From Pseudomonas sp. CHM02 (GTDB lineage: Bacteria > Pseudomonadota > Gammaproteobacteria > Pseudomonadales > Pseudomonadaceae), in the NCBI RefSeq assembly GCF_000612585.1, contig NZ_JFCA01000060.1:1-39728 (forward strand): DNA of 39,728 nt, read 5' to 3'. Within the stretch, counting starts at the first letter, position 1. The number at the start of each line of letters is the position of its first letter. A model generated the notes under the pieces. The model saw nothing but the letters and a program-made list of their open reading frames with translations, was not told where the DNA came from and did not search any database. The translations under genes were made by a program, and so were the position numbers. Below are positions 16,497-25,397 of this stretch, one piece after another.

Positions 16497-16963
16497 AGCA
16501 AATCGTAAAAGCCAAAGTTGTACCCTATAAACCGCTCACTGAGGCCGACGTCGAAAAGGCGATAGCCCGAGGGCGCAAGACACGGCACCTTTATGCCCGC
16601 GCCAGTTCTGTGCGTTATGAAGACAACTGCATTTCCATCGGCTTCAGCGACGGCAGTCGCGTTGTACTGCCGGTGGCTGGCCTGCCCGAGTTCGCGGGGT
16701 TTTCCTTGGAGGACTTTGCGCAACTGGAAGTCGGCTTTGGCGGCAAGGCGCTGTGCTGTGAGGCCCAAGACCTGGATGTTTCGATCACGGGCCTGATTGC
16801 CACAAGCAAACCCCTGATGGACTTGGCTACCAGCCTGGTTGCCTCGCGCAACGGTCGCAAAAGCAGCGCCGCCAAAGCCGCCGCCGCTCGCGTCAATGGC
16901 AAGAAGGGCGGGCGGCCGCGCAAGAAGAAACCGGAGGACACTGAGTTACCGCCGGGTCAATAA
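16493..16963 (+). CDS. DUF2442-like protein with AT-hook-like tail
   Basis: This 156-residue protein has a DUF2442-type core at about residues 38-95: VRYEDNCISIGFSDGSRVVLPV, followed by ledge sequences around LPEFAGFSLEDFAQLEV. The C-terminal 40 residues are Ala/Lys/Arg-rich and contain NGKKGGRPRKKK, an AT-hook-like GRPRK that suggests DNA binding. That would fit an autoregulating antitoxin, as inference. It overlaps the DUF4160 gene by four bases. Its 3' end also overlaps the convergent trmA gene by 18 bases, so neither gene has room for its own terminator. Confidence 0.8.
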   Translation: MKQIVKAKVVPYKPLTEADVEKAIARGRKTRHLYARASSVRYEDNCISIGFSDGSRVVLPVAGLPEFAGFSLEDFAQLEVGFGGKALCCEAQDLDVSITGLIATSKPLMDLATSLVASRNGRKSSAAKAAAARVNGKKGGRPRKKKPEDTELPPGQ

Positions 16964-18025
16964 CACCCCGGATTCCATGTGGTGCGTCCACGGGAACTGG
17001 TCAAACATTGCACACTGGGTAATGCGGTGCGTGTCATGCAGTTGCGCAATGTTCGCCGCCAGCGTTTCCGGGTTGCAGGAGATGTACAGGATGTTGTCGA
17101 AGCGGCGGGTCAGTTCGCAGGTGTCCGGGTCCATGCCGGCGCGCGGCGGGTCGACGAATACGCTGCCGAATTCGTAGCGCTTCAAATCGATGCCGTGCAG
17201 GCGGCGGAACGGGCGCACTTCGTTCAATGCTTCGGTGAGTTCTTCGGCGGAGAGGCGCACCAGGGTGACGTTAGCGACCGCGTTTTCATCGAGGTTGCTC
17301 AGGGCGGCATTCACCGAGGTCTTGCTGATTTCGGTCGCCAGCACGTTACGCACGCGCGTTGCCAAAGGCAGGGTGAAGTTGCCATTGCCGCAGTACAGCT
17401 CGAGCAAGTCATCCGGGCGATCGCCCAGTGCCTCGTATGCCCAGTTGAGCATCTTCTGGTTCACCGTGCCGTTGGGCTGGGTGAAAGCGCCTTCGGGTTG
17501 GCGGTAGCTGAAGGTGCGACCGCCGACGTCGAGTTTTTCCACCACGTAGTCATGGCCGATCACATCGCGCTTGCCCTTGGAGCGGCCGATGATGCTGACA
17601 TTCAAGTCGGCCGCCAGCTGGTTTGCAGCGGCGTGCCAGTGCTCGTCCAGTGGGCGGTGATAGCACAGGGTGATCATCGCGTCGCCGGCCAGGGTGGTGA
17701 GGAATTCCACCTGGAACAGCTTGTGGCTCAGGGCGGCGCTGGCTTGCCAGGCGGCCTTGAGCTGCGGCATCAATTGGTTGATGCGTTGGCTGGCGATGGG
17801 GAACTCTTCGATCAGGATCGGCGTGCGCTTGTCGTCCTGGGAGAACATCGCGTAGTGGCGCTCACCGCCTTCGCGCCACAGGCGGAACTCCGCGCGCAGG
17901 CGAAAATGCTGCAGCGGCGAGTCGAAGACCTGCGGTTCTGGCGCGTCGAACGGGGCCAGCAGGTCACGCAAGCGCGTGACCTTGTCTTGCAGTTGAGCGG
18001 TGTAGCGTGCGGCGTCAAAAGTCAT
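16946..18025 (-). CDS. trmA: tRNA (uracil-5-)-methyltransferase
   Basis: The 359-residue enzyme makes 5-methyluridine at position 54 of the tRNA T-loop, using S-adenosylmethionine. Recognisable parts are the SAM-binding LLELYCGNGNFTLPLA around 216-231, the DPPRAGMD motif, the nucleophile Cys317 in YISCNPETLA and the catalytic Glu351 in HHMESG. Length and ends match E. coli TrmA (366 residues). It starts in an ATGA overlap with the purine permease gene upstream on the same strand, and ends 18 bases inside the convergent DUF2442 gene. Confidence 0.96.
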   Translation of the reverse strand: MTFDAARYTAQLQDKVTRLRDLLAPFDAPEPQVFDSPLQHFRLRAEFRLWREGGERHYAMFSQDDKRTPILIEEFPIASQRINQLMPQLKAAWQASAALSHKLFQVEFLTTLAGDAMITLCYHRPLDEHWHAAANQLAADLNVSIIGRSKGKRDVIGHDYVVEKLDVGGRTFSYRQPEGAFTQPNGTVNQKMLNWAYEALGDRPDDLLELYCGNGNFTLPLATRVRNVLATEISKTSVNAALSNLDENAVANVTLVRLSAEELTEALNEVRPFRRLHGIDLKRYEFGSVFVDPPRAGMDPDTCELTRRFDNILYISCNPETLAANIAQLHDTHRITQCAMFDQFPWTHHMESGVLLTRR

Positions 18026-19317
18026 GCGTTGAACCAGCCCAGCTTGATCACGAACAGAATCGACAGAATCACCAGCGCCGGGTTCAGCTCACGGTAGCGG
18101 CCCGAAAGCAGCTTGATGGCGGTCCAGGCGATGAAACCGAAGGCGATGCCGTTGGCGATGGAGTAAGTGAAGGGCATCGCCAGGGCGGTGATCACCACCG
18201 GCGCTGCAACCGTAATGTCGTCCCAGTCGATTTCGGCCAGGCCCGACGTCATCAGCACGGCGACGAACAGCAGTGCCGGTGCGGTGGCAAAGGCTGGAAC
18301 GCTGGCGGCCAGTGGCGAGAAGAACAGCGCCAGCAGGAACAGGATCGCGACCACGATGGCAGTCAAACCGGTACGGCCACCGGCGCTCACGCCCGCAGCG
18401 GATTCGATGTAGCTGGTGGTGGTCGAGGTGCCCAGCAGGGAACCGGCCATGGCCGCGGTACTGTCGGCGATCAGTGCACGGCCCATTTTCGGCATGTGGC
18501 CGTCCTTGCCCATCAGGCCGGCACGCTTGGCGACGCCGATCAGGGTGCCGGAGTTGTCGAACAGGTCGACGAACAGGAAGGCGAAGATCACGCTGACCAG
18601 GCCGATATCCAGTGCGCCTTTGATATCCAGCTGCAGGAAGGTCGGGGCCAGGGACGGTGGCATCGAGGTCACGCCGCCGAACGGGGTGAAGCCCAGGGCA
18701 ATGGAGACGATGGTCACGGCGAGGATACCGATCAGCACCGCACCGCGCACGGCCAGCGCTTCCAGCGCGACAATCAGCGCGAACCCGAGGGTGGCCAGGA
18801 TCGGCGCAGGTTGTTTCAGGTCGCCCAGGCCCACCATGGTGGCCGGGTTGCTGACCACGATCCCGGCGTTATGCAGGGCGATCAGCGCCAGGAACAGACC
18901 GATACCCGCAGCGATCGCCGAGCGCAAGGGCAGGGGAATGCTGTTGATGATCCATTCACGGATGCGGAAGATCGACAGCAGGAAGAACAGCACCGCCGAG
19001 ATAAACACCGCGCCCAGCGCCACCTGCCAGGTATGGCCCATGTGCAGAACCACGGTGTAGGTAAAGAAGGCGTTGAGGCCCATGCCCGGCGCAAGTGCGA
19101 TCGGGTAGTTGGCGATCAGGCCCATCACGGTCGAACCGATGGCGGCCGCCAGGCAGGTCGCGACGAACACCGCGCCCTTGTCCATGCCGGTCTCGCCGAG
19201 GATGCTCGGGTTCACGAACAGAATGTAGGCCATGGCCAGGAATGTCGTGATGCCCGCGAGGATCTCGGTGCGCACGTTGGTGTTGTGTGCCTTGAGTTGA
19301 AACAGCTTTTCCAGCAT
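18022..19317 (-). CDS. NCS2-family purine permease
   Basis: This 431-residue inner-membrane protein has about 12-14 transmembrane helices. It belongs to the AzgA/GhxP/AdeQ group of adenine-guanine-hypoxanthine permeases. Typical segments are TEILAGITTFLAMAYILFVNP at the start, NYPIALAPGMGLNAFFTY, and GTSTTTSYIESAAGVSAGGRTGLTA. It imports purine bases by proton symport, as in the family. The start at 19317 was chosen because AGGGAGC lies upstream and the MLEKLFQL beginning matches the family; 46 earlier codons do not. It overlaps trmA by ATGA, so one transcript probably serves both. Confidence 0.9.
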   Translation of the reverse strand: MLEKLFQLKAHNTNVRTEILAGITTFLAMAYILFVNPSILGETGMDKGAVFVATCLAAAIGSTVMGLIANYPIALAPGMGLNAFFTYTVVLHMGHTWQVALGAVFISAVLFFLLSIFRIREWIINSIPLPLRSAIAAGIGLFLALIALHNAGIVVSNPATMVGLGDLKQPAPILATLGFALIVALEALAVRGAVLIGILAVTIVSIALGFTPFGGVTSMPPSLAPTFLQLDIKGALDIGLVSVIFAFLFVDLFDNSGTLIGVAKRAGLMGKDGHMPKMGRALIADSTAAMAGSLLGTSTTTSYIESAAGVSAGGRTGLTAIVVAILFLLALFFSPLAASVPAFATAPALLFVAVLMTSGLAEIDWDDITVAAPVVITALAMPFTYSIANGIAFGFIAWTAIKLLSGRYRELNPALVILSILFVIKLGWFNA

Positions 19318-19490
19318 GCCTGCTCCCTGTGACGCTCTGTGGCGTCGTGATTTGTTGACCTCTAAGTCAAAGCACAAACTGCGCCAAGCGCCTGTGGTTT
19401 CAGAGAGGATCGGAAAAAGCGGCGCATCATACCAGCAGCCGAGGCCTTGAGGCATACTGCGCCGACGTTTAAACGAAGGTCATCTGCAAC

Positions 19491-19937
19491 ATGAAAAACG
19501 CCAGCCCGTGGAGTCTAGCCCTGATCCCTTGTATCAGCCTGTTGCTTGGCGTAGCACCGGCCTGGGGCGCGACTGCACCGCCGTTGAGCGAAGTGCGCGT
19601 GTTCAAGGTTGAGTCGGCGAAGTGCACGGAAACCATCCCCGAGCGCGCGACGGGCACTCAGATGTGCACGCACCGGGGCCCCACCAAGGTGTCGGTGATG
19701 GAAGTGGGCCTGGGGAATAACCCGGTCGGCCTCTTCAATGGCGCGGTGTTGAATGGCCAGCGCACGGCGGTGTGCCAGGTCGGCAACGTAAGTGAAGCCT
19801 GCAGTGGCGCCGGCACCTTGATGGGCTACATCTATGTGTTTGACCTGAATGTCGAGGCCCAGGGCTGGTTCCAATACAGCAACTCGTCCATCAACCCGCC
19901 GCGCAACACCTTGTCGACCCAGCTCAATATCCGCTGA
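19491..19937 (+). CDS. Small secreted protein, DUF4879-like
   Basis: The 148-residue product has an N-terminal signal peptide (hydrophobic 8-22, likely cleavage after AWGA). The mature part contains four cysteines (SAKCTE, QMCTH, AVCQV, EACSG), which could form two disulfides. The pattern SEVRVFKVESAKC, then GLGNNPVGLFNG and a C-terminal QGWFQYSNSSINPP, resembles the DUF4879/YolA group of secreted proteins; that assignment is from memory and moderate. It has its own promoter region, shared divergently with the permease, and no operon partner. Function is unknown. Confidence 0.75.
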   Translation: MKNASPWSLALIPCISLLLGVAPAWGATAPPLSEVRVFKVESAKCTETIPERATGTQMCTHRGPTKVSVMEVGLGNNPVGLFNGAVLNGQRTAVCQVGNVSEACSGAGTLMGYIYVFDLNVEAQGWFQYSNSSINPPRNTLSTQLNIR

Positions 19938-20033
19938 TCAATCACCTTGAACGCTCAATACCCCGGGAAGTCGTACCCCTGAGACGGCGACTTTCCTGAA
20001 CGCCGCGGAAGTACACCAACCCGTGAGGTGTTT

Positions 20034-20540
20034 ATGAGCGCGACCCCCAATGGCGCGGCGGCCCAACCGTTCGTCAGCCACTCGATACGCCTGAGCCTCA
20101 ACGGCCAGGATCGCCAACTGGACGTGTTGCCCTGGACCACGCTGCTCGACCTGTTGCGCGAGCAACTCGACCTGGTCGGCAGCAAAAAAGGTTGCGACCA
20201 CGGCCAATGCGGCGCCTGCACGGTGTTGCGCGACGGCAAACGGATCAACGCCTGCCTGACCCTGGCGGTGATGTGCGATGGCGCCGAGCTGACCACCATC
20301 GAAGGCCTGGCCGACGGCGACCAACTGCACCCGATGCAGCAGGCGTTCATCAAGCACGACGCTTTCCAGTGCGGTTACTGCACGCCCGGCCAGATCTGTT
20401 CCGCCGTCGGCCTGGCCAATGAAGGCCGCGCCCATGATACCGCCCAGATCCAGGAACTGATGAGCGGCAACCTGTGTCGCTGCGGCGCCTACAGCAATAT
20501 CCGCGATGCCATTGAAGACGTCGTGGGAGGTGAGCAATGA
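20034..20540 (+). CDS. paoA: 2Fe-2S subunit of molybdenum aldehyde/xanthine-type oxidoreductase
   Basis: This 168-residue subunit has two [2Fe-2S] domains. The plant-ferredoxin-type cluster uses Cys54, Cys59, Cys62 (GCDHGQCGACTV) and Cys74; the C-terminal helical cluster uses Cys114, Cys117 (FQCGYCTPGQ), Cys149 and Cys151 (LCRCGAY). It passes electrons from the molybdenum site to FAD. The ATG at 20034 follows GAGG at 5 bases. Unlike E. coli PaoA, it has no long N-terminal Tat signal, so the complex is probably cytoplasmic. It is the first gene of a three-gene operon with ATGA overlaps. Confidence 0.9.
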   Translation: MSATPNGAAAQPFVSHSIRLSLNGQDRQLDVLPWTTLLDLLREQLDLVGSKKGCDHGQCGACTVLRDGKRINACLTLAVMCDGAELTTIEGLADGDQLHPMQQAFIKHDAFQCGYCTPGQICSAVGLANEGRAHDTAQIQELMSGNLCRCGAYSNIRDAIEDVVGGEQ

Positions 20541-21526
20541 ACCCCTTCCACTACAGCAAACCGGCCGACGTACAAGAGGCCGTGCACCTCAGCAGTGGCG
20601 CCTCGCGCTTTATTGCCGGTGGCACCAACCTGCTGGACCTGATGAAAGAAAACATCAGCCGCCCCGATCACCTCATCGACATCACCGGCCTGCCGTTGCA
20701 TGACATTCAGGAGACGACCGACGGGGGACTGTTGATCGGCGCCCTGGTGAGCAATGCCGACCTGGCCTGGCACCCGTTGATCGAACAGCGTTACCCATTG
20801 CTGTCCCAGGCCATTCTGGCCGGCGCGTCGCCGCAACTGCGCAACATGGCCAGTACCGGCGGCAACCTGTTGCAGCGCACGCGTTGCTACTACTTCTATG
20901 ACGCCACTGTGCCGTGCAACAAGCGCGAGCCCGGCAGTGGCTGCCCGGCGCGCACCGGCTTGAACCGTATCCATGCGATCCTCGGCGCCAGTGAGCAGTG
21001 CGTCGCCACCCACCCTTCGGACATGTGCGTTGCCCTGGCGGCGCTGGAGGCGCGGGTGCATGTCGAAGGCCGTGGCGGTGCGCGGATCATCGAGTTTGCC
21101 GATTTCCATCGCCTGCCCGGCGATACCCCGCAACGGGACAACCTGCTGGCCGACGATGAGCTGATCACGGCCATCGAGTTGCCCGCTGATAACCTGGCGA
21201 GCCATAGCAACTATCTGAAAGTCCGCGACCGCGCTTCTTATGCCTTCGCCCTGGTGTCGGTTGCGGCAGCGCTTGAACTGGACGGCGATACCATCGTCGA
21301 CGCACGTCTGGCCCTCGGCGGCGTAGCCCATAAACCCTGGCGTGACCGTGCAGTGGAAGCCGGGCTGATCGGCCAGGTGGTCAGCCGCGAAACCTTCAGC
21401 CACGCCGCCGATGCCCTGTTGCAAGACGCCGAGCCGCTGGAGCACAACGGTTTCAAGATCAAGCTGGCACGCCGGGGGATCATTCGTGCCCTGAGTGACG
21501 CCGCTGTCGCAGGAGAGCGCCCATGA
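20537..21526 (+). CDS. paoB: FAD subunit of molybdenum oxidoreductase, with extra Fe-S motif
   Basis: The 329-residue FAD-binding subunit shows the family's FIAGGTNLLDLMKE and GASPQLRNMASTGGNLLQ motifs. Between them and the C-terminal domain lies an insertion with four cysteines, Cys117, Cys127, Cys136 and Cys155. In E. coli PaoB a comparable insertion carries a [4Fe-4S] cluster, so the same is likely here. This separates it from plain xanthine dehydrogenases and points to a PAO-type aldehyde oxidoreductase, with the substrate undetermined. ATGA overlaps link it to both neighbours. Confidence 0.9.
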   Translation: MNPFHYSKPADVQEAVHLSSGASRFIAGGTNLLDLMKENISRPDHLIDITGLPLHDIQETTDGGLLIGALVSNADLAWHPLIEQRYPLLSQAILAGASPQLRNMASTGGNLLQRTRCYYFYDATVPCNKREPGSGCPARTGLNRIHAILGASEQCVATHPSDMCVALAALEARVHVEGRGGARIIEFADFHRLPGDTPQRDNLLADDELITAIELPADNLASHSNYLKVRDRASYAFALVSVAAALELDGDTIVDARLALGGVAHKPWRDRAVEAGLIGQVVSRETFSHAADALLQDAEPLEHNGFKIKLARRGIIRALSDAAVAGERP

Positions 21527-23706
21527 CCGCTATCGGCAAACCGTTGGACCGGGTCGACGGTCTGCTCAAGGTCACCGGCCAGGCGCGTTATGCCGGTGAG
21601 TTTCCTGAAGATGGCCTGCTGCATGGCAGCGTGGTGTCGAGCACCGTCGCCAAGGGCCGTGTGCTGCGCATCGACGCCTCCAGGGCGTTGGCGTTGCCGG
21701 GTGTGGTGGCGGTTATCCATCACCTCAATCGGCCGAAAATCGCCAGCTACGACGACGCTTTCCAGGACGCCGACGCCGCCGACGGCTCGCCGTTTCGACC
21801 GCTGTACAACGATCGCGTGCTGTACAGCGGCCAGCCCATGGCGTTGGTGATCGCCGATAATCTTGAACTGGCGCGGCATGCCGGTTCCCTGGTGGATATC
21901 GAGTACGCAACCGAAGCCTTCGAAACCGACCTGCTGGCCCAGCAGGAACAGGCGCATGCCTCGCCGCAAACCCCACCCGCGCCGCGTGGTAACTTCCAGG
22001 CCGAATGGACCGGCGCCGCCGTCAGCCTGGATCTGCACTACAGCACGCCCATCGAGCACCACAACCCGATGGAGCCACACGCCAGCACGGTGCTGTATCA
22101 GCCGGACGGCACCCTGCATATCCATGACAAGACCCAGGGCCCACAGAATTGCCAGGCGTATGTGCAAAACGTCTTTGGCCTGGATAAAAGCCAGGTGCGC
22201 ATCTTCGCCGCGTTCGTCGGCGGTGCCTTTGGCTCCGGTTTGCGCCCGCAGTACCAGTTGCCGCTGGCGGTGATGGCGTCCCTGGCGCTCAAGCGCTCGG
22301 TACGCGTTACCTTGACCCGCCAACAGATGTTCACCTTCGGCTACCGCCCGCGCACCTTACAGCGCTTGCAAATGGGGGCCGCCGCCGACGGACGCCTGCT
22401 GGCATTGGGGCACACCGCCATCGGCCAGACCTCGCGATTCGAGGATTTCAGCGAGCATGTGGTGGAGTGGAGCGGCATGCTCTACCACTGCGACAACGTG
22501 CAGCTGACCTACAAGCTGGTGCCACTGGACGTGTTCACCCCCCTGGACATGCGCGCCCCTGGCGCGGCCCTTGGGGTGATCGGCCTGGAGTGCGCCATGG
22601 ATGAACTGGCCTGCGCCCTGGGCATCGACCCGGTGCAACTGCGCCTGATCAATTACGCCGAGCGCAACCAGAACGAAGACAAACCCTGGTCGAGCAAGGC
22701 CCTGCGCGAATGCTACAGCGAAGGTGCCGAGCGTTTTGGCTGGCGCCAGCGCAACCCTGAACCGCGCAGCATGCGTGACGGCCGCCAGTTGATCGGCTGG
22801 GGCATGGCCGGTGGTGTGTGGGAAGCCATGCAGATGAAGGCCAGCGCCAGGGCGCGTATCGACGCCCAAGGCAAGCTGACGGTCAGCAGCGCCACCACCG
22901 ATATCGGCACCGGCACTTACACGGTGATGACCCAGATCGCGGCGCAGGCCAGTGGTGTGGCGGTCGAGGACGTCGTCTTTCTGTTGGGGGATTCATCATT
23001 ACCCACCGCGCCGCTGCAGGGCGGCTCGTTTACCGTGTCCTCCGTGGGCACGGCCGTGCAGCAAGCCTGCGAAGCGCTGACCGCCAAACTGCTGGCCATC
23101 GCCCGGCAGACGTACCCGGTGTTCAAGGACGCCGAATCCGTACGCTTCGAAGACGGACAGCTGCATACCGGTGATGTGAGTGTGTCGCTGGCGCAGTTGG
23201 TCAAGGACAGCGGCGCAGACGCTTTGGAAGTGCAGGTCGACAGCGAGCCCGACAAAAAGCGCGAGGGCTACAGCACCGCCACCCATTCGGCGGTATTTGT
23301 CGAGGTGCAGGTGGATGAGGACCTGGGCACGATCAAGGTCCGCCGCGTGGTCAGCGCGATTGCCGCCGGGCGTGTCGTCAACCCGAAGATGGCGCGCAGC
23401 CAGATCCTTGGCGGTGTGGTCTGGGGGATCGGCATGGCCCTGCACGAAGAGACCCAGATCGACCATCAACTGGGGCGCTACATGAACCACAGCCTGGCGG
23501 AGTACCACATCCCGGTAAACGCGGATATTGGCGAGATCGACGTGGTGTTTGTCGAGGAGCATGACGAGATCGTCAATGCCCTGGGGTCCAAGGGGGTGGG
23601 GGAGATCGGGATAGTCGGGGTGGCAGCGGCGGTGGCGAATGCGATTTATCACGCCACCGGCAAGCGGGTGCGGGAGTTCCCGATCACCTTGGATAAGGTC
23701 CTCTGA
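21523..23706 (+). CDS. paoC: Molybdenum-cofactor subunit of aldehyde/xanthine-type oxidoreductase
   Basis: This 727-residue catalytic subunit starts with the small alpha/beta-hammerhead domain (RVDGLLKVTGQARYAGEF) and continues with the molybdopterin-binding domain. Landmarks are HHNPMEPH, AFVGGAFGSGLRPQYQ, MRAPGAALGVIGLE and GGSFTVSSVGTAVQ. The catalytic Glu is in GVGEIGI, at residue 694, close to Glu692 of E. coli PaoC. It hydroxylates an aldehyde or heterocycle; the precise substrate is unknown. No XdhC/PaoD-like maturation factor follows within the window, so insertion of the sulfurated cofactor must rely on a gene elsewhere. A REP doublet follows. Confidence 0.92.
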   Translation: MTAIGKPLDRVDGLLKVTGQARYAGEFPEDGLLHGSVVSSTVAKGRVLRIDASRALALPGVVAVIHHLNRPKIASYDDAFQDADAADGSPFRPLYNDRVLYSGQPMALVIADNLELARHAGSLVDIEYATEAFETDLLAQQEQAHASPQTPPAPRGNFQAEWTGAAVSLDLHYSTPIEHHNPMEPHASTVLYQPDGTLHIHDKTQGPQNCQAYVQNVFGLDKSQVRIFAAFVGGAFGSGLRPQYQLPLAVMASLALKRSVRVTLTRQQMFTFGYRPRTLQRLQMGAAADGRLLALGHTAIGQTSRFEDFSEHVVEWSGMLYHCDNVQLTYKLVPLDVFTPLDMRAPGAALGVIGLECAMDELACALGIDPVQLRLINYAERNQNEDKPWSSKALRECYSEGAERFGWRQRNPEPRSMRDGRQLIGWGMAGGVWEAMQMKASARARIDAQGKLTVSSATTDIGTGTYTVMTQIAAQASGVAVEDVVFLLGDSSLPTAPLQGGSFTVSSVGTAVQQACEALTAKLLAIARQTYPVFKDAESVRFEDGQLHTGDVSVSLAQLVKDSGADALEVQVDSEPDKKREGYSTATHSAVFVEVQVDEDLGTIKVRRVVSAIAAGRVVNPKMARSQILGGVVWGIGMALHEETQIDHQLGRYMNHSLAEYHIPVNADIGEIDVVFVEEHDEIVNALGSKGVGEIGIVGVAAAVANAIYHATGKRVREFPITLDKVL

Positions 23707-23734
23707 CCCGGACCTATGACCCACTGAAAATCAA

Positions 23735-23826
23735 CTGTGGGAGCTGGCTTGCCTGCGATGGCGGTGTATCAGCCAGTGATGCGTTGACTGATACACCGCC
23801 ATCGCGGGCAAGCCCGGCTCCCACAG
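23735..23826. repeat. REP doublet (GCTGGCTTGCCTGCGATGG type)
   Basis: CTGTGGGAGCTGGCTTGCCTG faces its inverted copy across about 40 bases. The inner arms are also complementary: GGCGGTGTATCAG pairs with CTGATACACCGCC. It lies between the convergent paoC and MFS genes. Confidence 0.88.
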
Positions 23827-23841
23827 GTAGTGAGGCATGCC

Positions 23842-25080
23842 TTAGACGTTGGGCTCTTCGACCGGCACATGCATGCGGTCGCGGTTGGCCAGGGTCGGAA
23901 ACAGTTTGATCCACACCCCGGTCACCACCAGCGTACCGATCCCGCCCATGACCACGGCGGGCACGGTGCCGAACCAGTGGGCGGTGATGCCCGATTCGAA
24001 CTCGCCCAACTGATTGGACGCACCGATAAACAAGCCGTTGACGGCACTGACGCGCCCGCGCATTTCATCCGGGGTTTCCAATTGCACGAAGGAGGCGCGA
24101 ATGACCATGCTGATCATGTCCGCCGCCCCCAGCACCACCAGCACCGCCAGGGAGAACCAGAACGACGTGGACAGGCCGAAGGCGATGGTCGCTACGCCGA
24201 ACACGCCCACGGCGGTGAACATCACACGGCCGACATGCCGGTCCACCGAGAACCGCGCCAGCCACAGCGACATCAACAACGCCCCCACGGCTGGCGCCGA
24301 ACGCAGCAGGCCCAGGCCCCAGGCACCGGTCAGCAGGATGTCCTTGGCAAACACCGGCAGCAACGCGGTGGCGCCGCCCAGCAACACCGCGAACAGATCG
24401 AGGGAGATGGCGCCGAGGATGTCCGGACGGCTGCGGATAAAACGGATGCCGGCCAACAACGAATCCAGGGTGGCCTTGCCTTTGTTGAGCGGGGTCTGGC
24501 GGGCGGGCAGATTGAGGGTCAGCACGCAGGCAATGAGGTACAGCGCCACGGTCGGGCCATACACCCAGACGCTGCCAAAGGCGTAGAGCAAACCGCCGAG
24601 GGCCGGGGCGACGATGGTTGCCAACTGCTGGGCCGACTGCGACGAAGCTACCGCACGCGGGAACAACGCGCTGGGCACGATACTCGGCAGCAGGGCCTGG
24701 GTGGTGGGCATTTCAAACGAACGCGCGGCGCCGAGCAGGAAGGCGAGGATAAAAATCATCTCGCGGGTCACATTGCCGGTCAGGCCGCCAATGGCCAGGG
24801 AGAGGGCAATCAGCGCCTGCACGGTCTGGCAGATCGCAGCGACCTTGCGTCGCTCATAGCGGTCGGCCACGTGGCCGGTGTGCAACATGAACAGCACGCG
24901 TGGCACGAACTCCACCAGGCCGACCAACCCCAGGTCCAACACATTGCCGGTCAGCTGGTAGAGGTTCCAGCCGATGGCCACGGTGAGCATCTGGAAGCCG
25001 CTGGCGGTAAAGATGCGCGCCAGCCAGAACGCGATGAAAGGGCGGTGGTGACGCAACAGCAGCGCGGGTTCACTAGGCAT
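23842..25080 (-). CDS. MFS transporter, EntS/MFS_3-like
   Basis: The 412-residue protein has 12 predicted transmembrane helices. The loop between helices 2 and 3 carries GHVADRYERRKV, the standard MFS signature, and the N-terminus reads LARIFTASGFQMLTVAIGWNLYQLTG, typical of the MFS_3 (EntS-like) branch. Members of this branch include siderophore and drug exporters; the substrate here is not known. It is a single gene, convergent with paoC and divergent from cioA, with 317 bases before the latter. I see no sign of damage. Confidence 0.85.
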   Translation of the reverse strand: MPSEPALLLRHHRPFIAFWLARIFTASGFQMLTVAIGWNLYQLTGNVLDLGLVGLVEFVPRVLFMLHTGHVADRYERRKVAAICQTVQALIALSLAIGGLTGNVTREMIFILAFLLGAARSFEMPTTQALLPSIVPSALFPRAVASSQSAQQLATIVAPALGGLLYAFGSVWVYGPTVALYLIACVLTLNLPARQTPLNKGKATLDSLLAGIRFIRSRPDILGAISLDLFAVLLGGATALLPVFAKDILLTGAWGLGLLRSAPAVGALLMSLWLARFSVDRHVGRVMFTAVGVFGVATIAFGLSTSFWFSLAVLVVLGAADMISMVIRASFVQLETPDEMRGRVSAVNGLFIGASNQLGEFESGITAHWFGTVPAVVMGGIGTLVVTGVWIKLFPTLANRDRMHVPVEEPNV

Positions 25081-25397
25081 CGGGGATTCAGGTCAGGGCC
25101 GGAGGAAGCGCCGAGATTATCACTAAGTTGTAACAGATAGTTGCAACAACTGAGCTGAGGCAGTCTGTCACGCGGCAAAAGACCACACAGTTCAATCCTG
25201 AAAATGGGACTACTCTTTCAGCAATGCTTGATCCAGATCAATGTCCGCCCGGGCATCGACCTGGCGGCCCCAGGGCCAGATTCCCTACGTGGTTGGTTAA
25301 AAAAGAAACGAATTGAAATTCGCCAGACTCCATATCCGTGGGGGCAGTGGGTGCAGGCTCCCGCCAGCAGCCGGTATTACCTGACAGAGGAAGACTT
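25081..25397 (+). promoter_or_regulatory. Upstream region of cioAB with ANR box
   Basis: This 317-base gene-free stretch separates the divergent MFS and cioA genes. At 25228-25241 there is a perfect FNR/ANR recognition sequence, TTGAT-CCAG-ATCAA, 157 bases before the cioA start. A good ribosome-binding site, AGAGGAAG, precedes the cioA ATG at 25398. In P. aeruginosa ANR acts on cio expression, so control by low oxygen is likely. I could not assign -35/-10 elements confidently. Confidence 0.75.

Noticed and set aside
18007..19332. 441-codon frame opposite the purine permease
   Set aside because: Very rich in Gln, Gly, Arg and Asp with no domain; it is the reverse complement of transmembrane codons.
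23830..25140. 436-codon frame opposite the MFS transporter
   Set aside because: Same pattern of Gln/His/Arg-rich antisense translation; the opposite strand gives a normal 12-helix permease.
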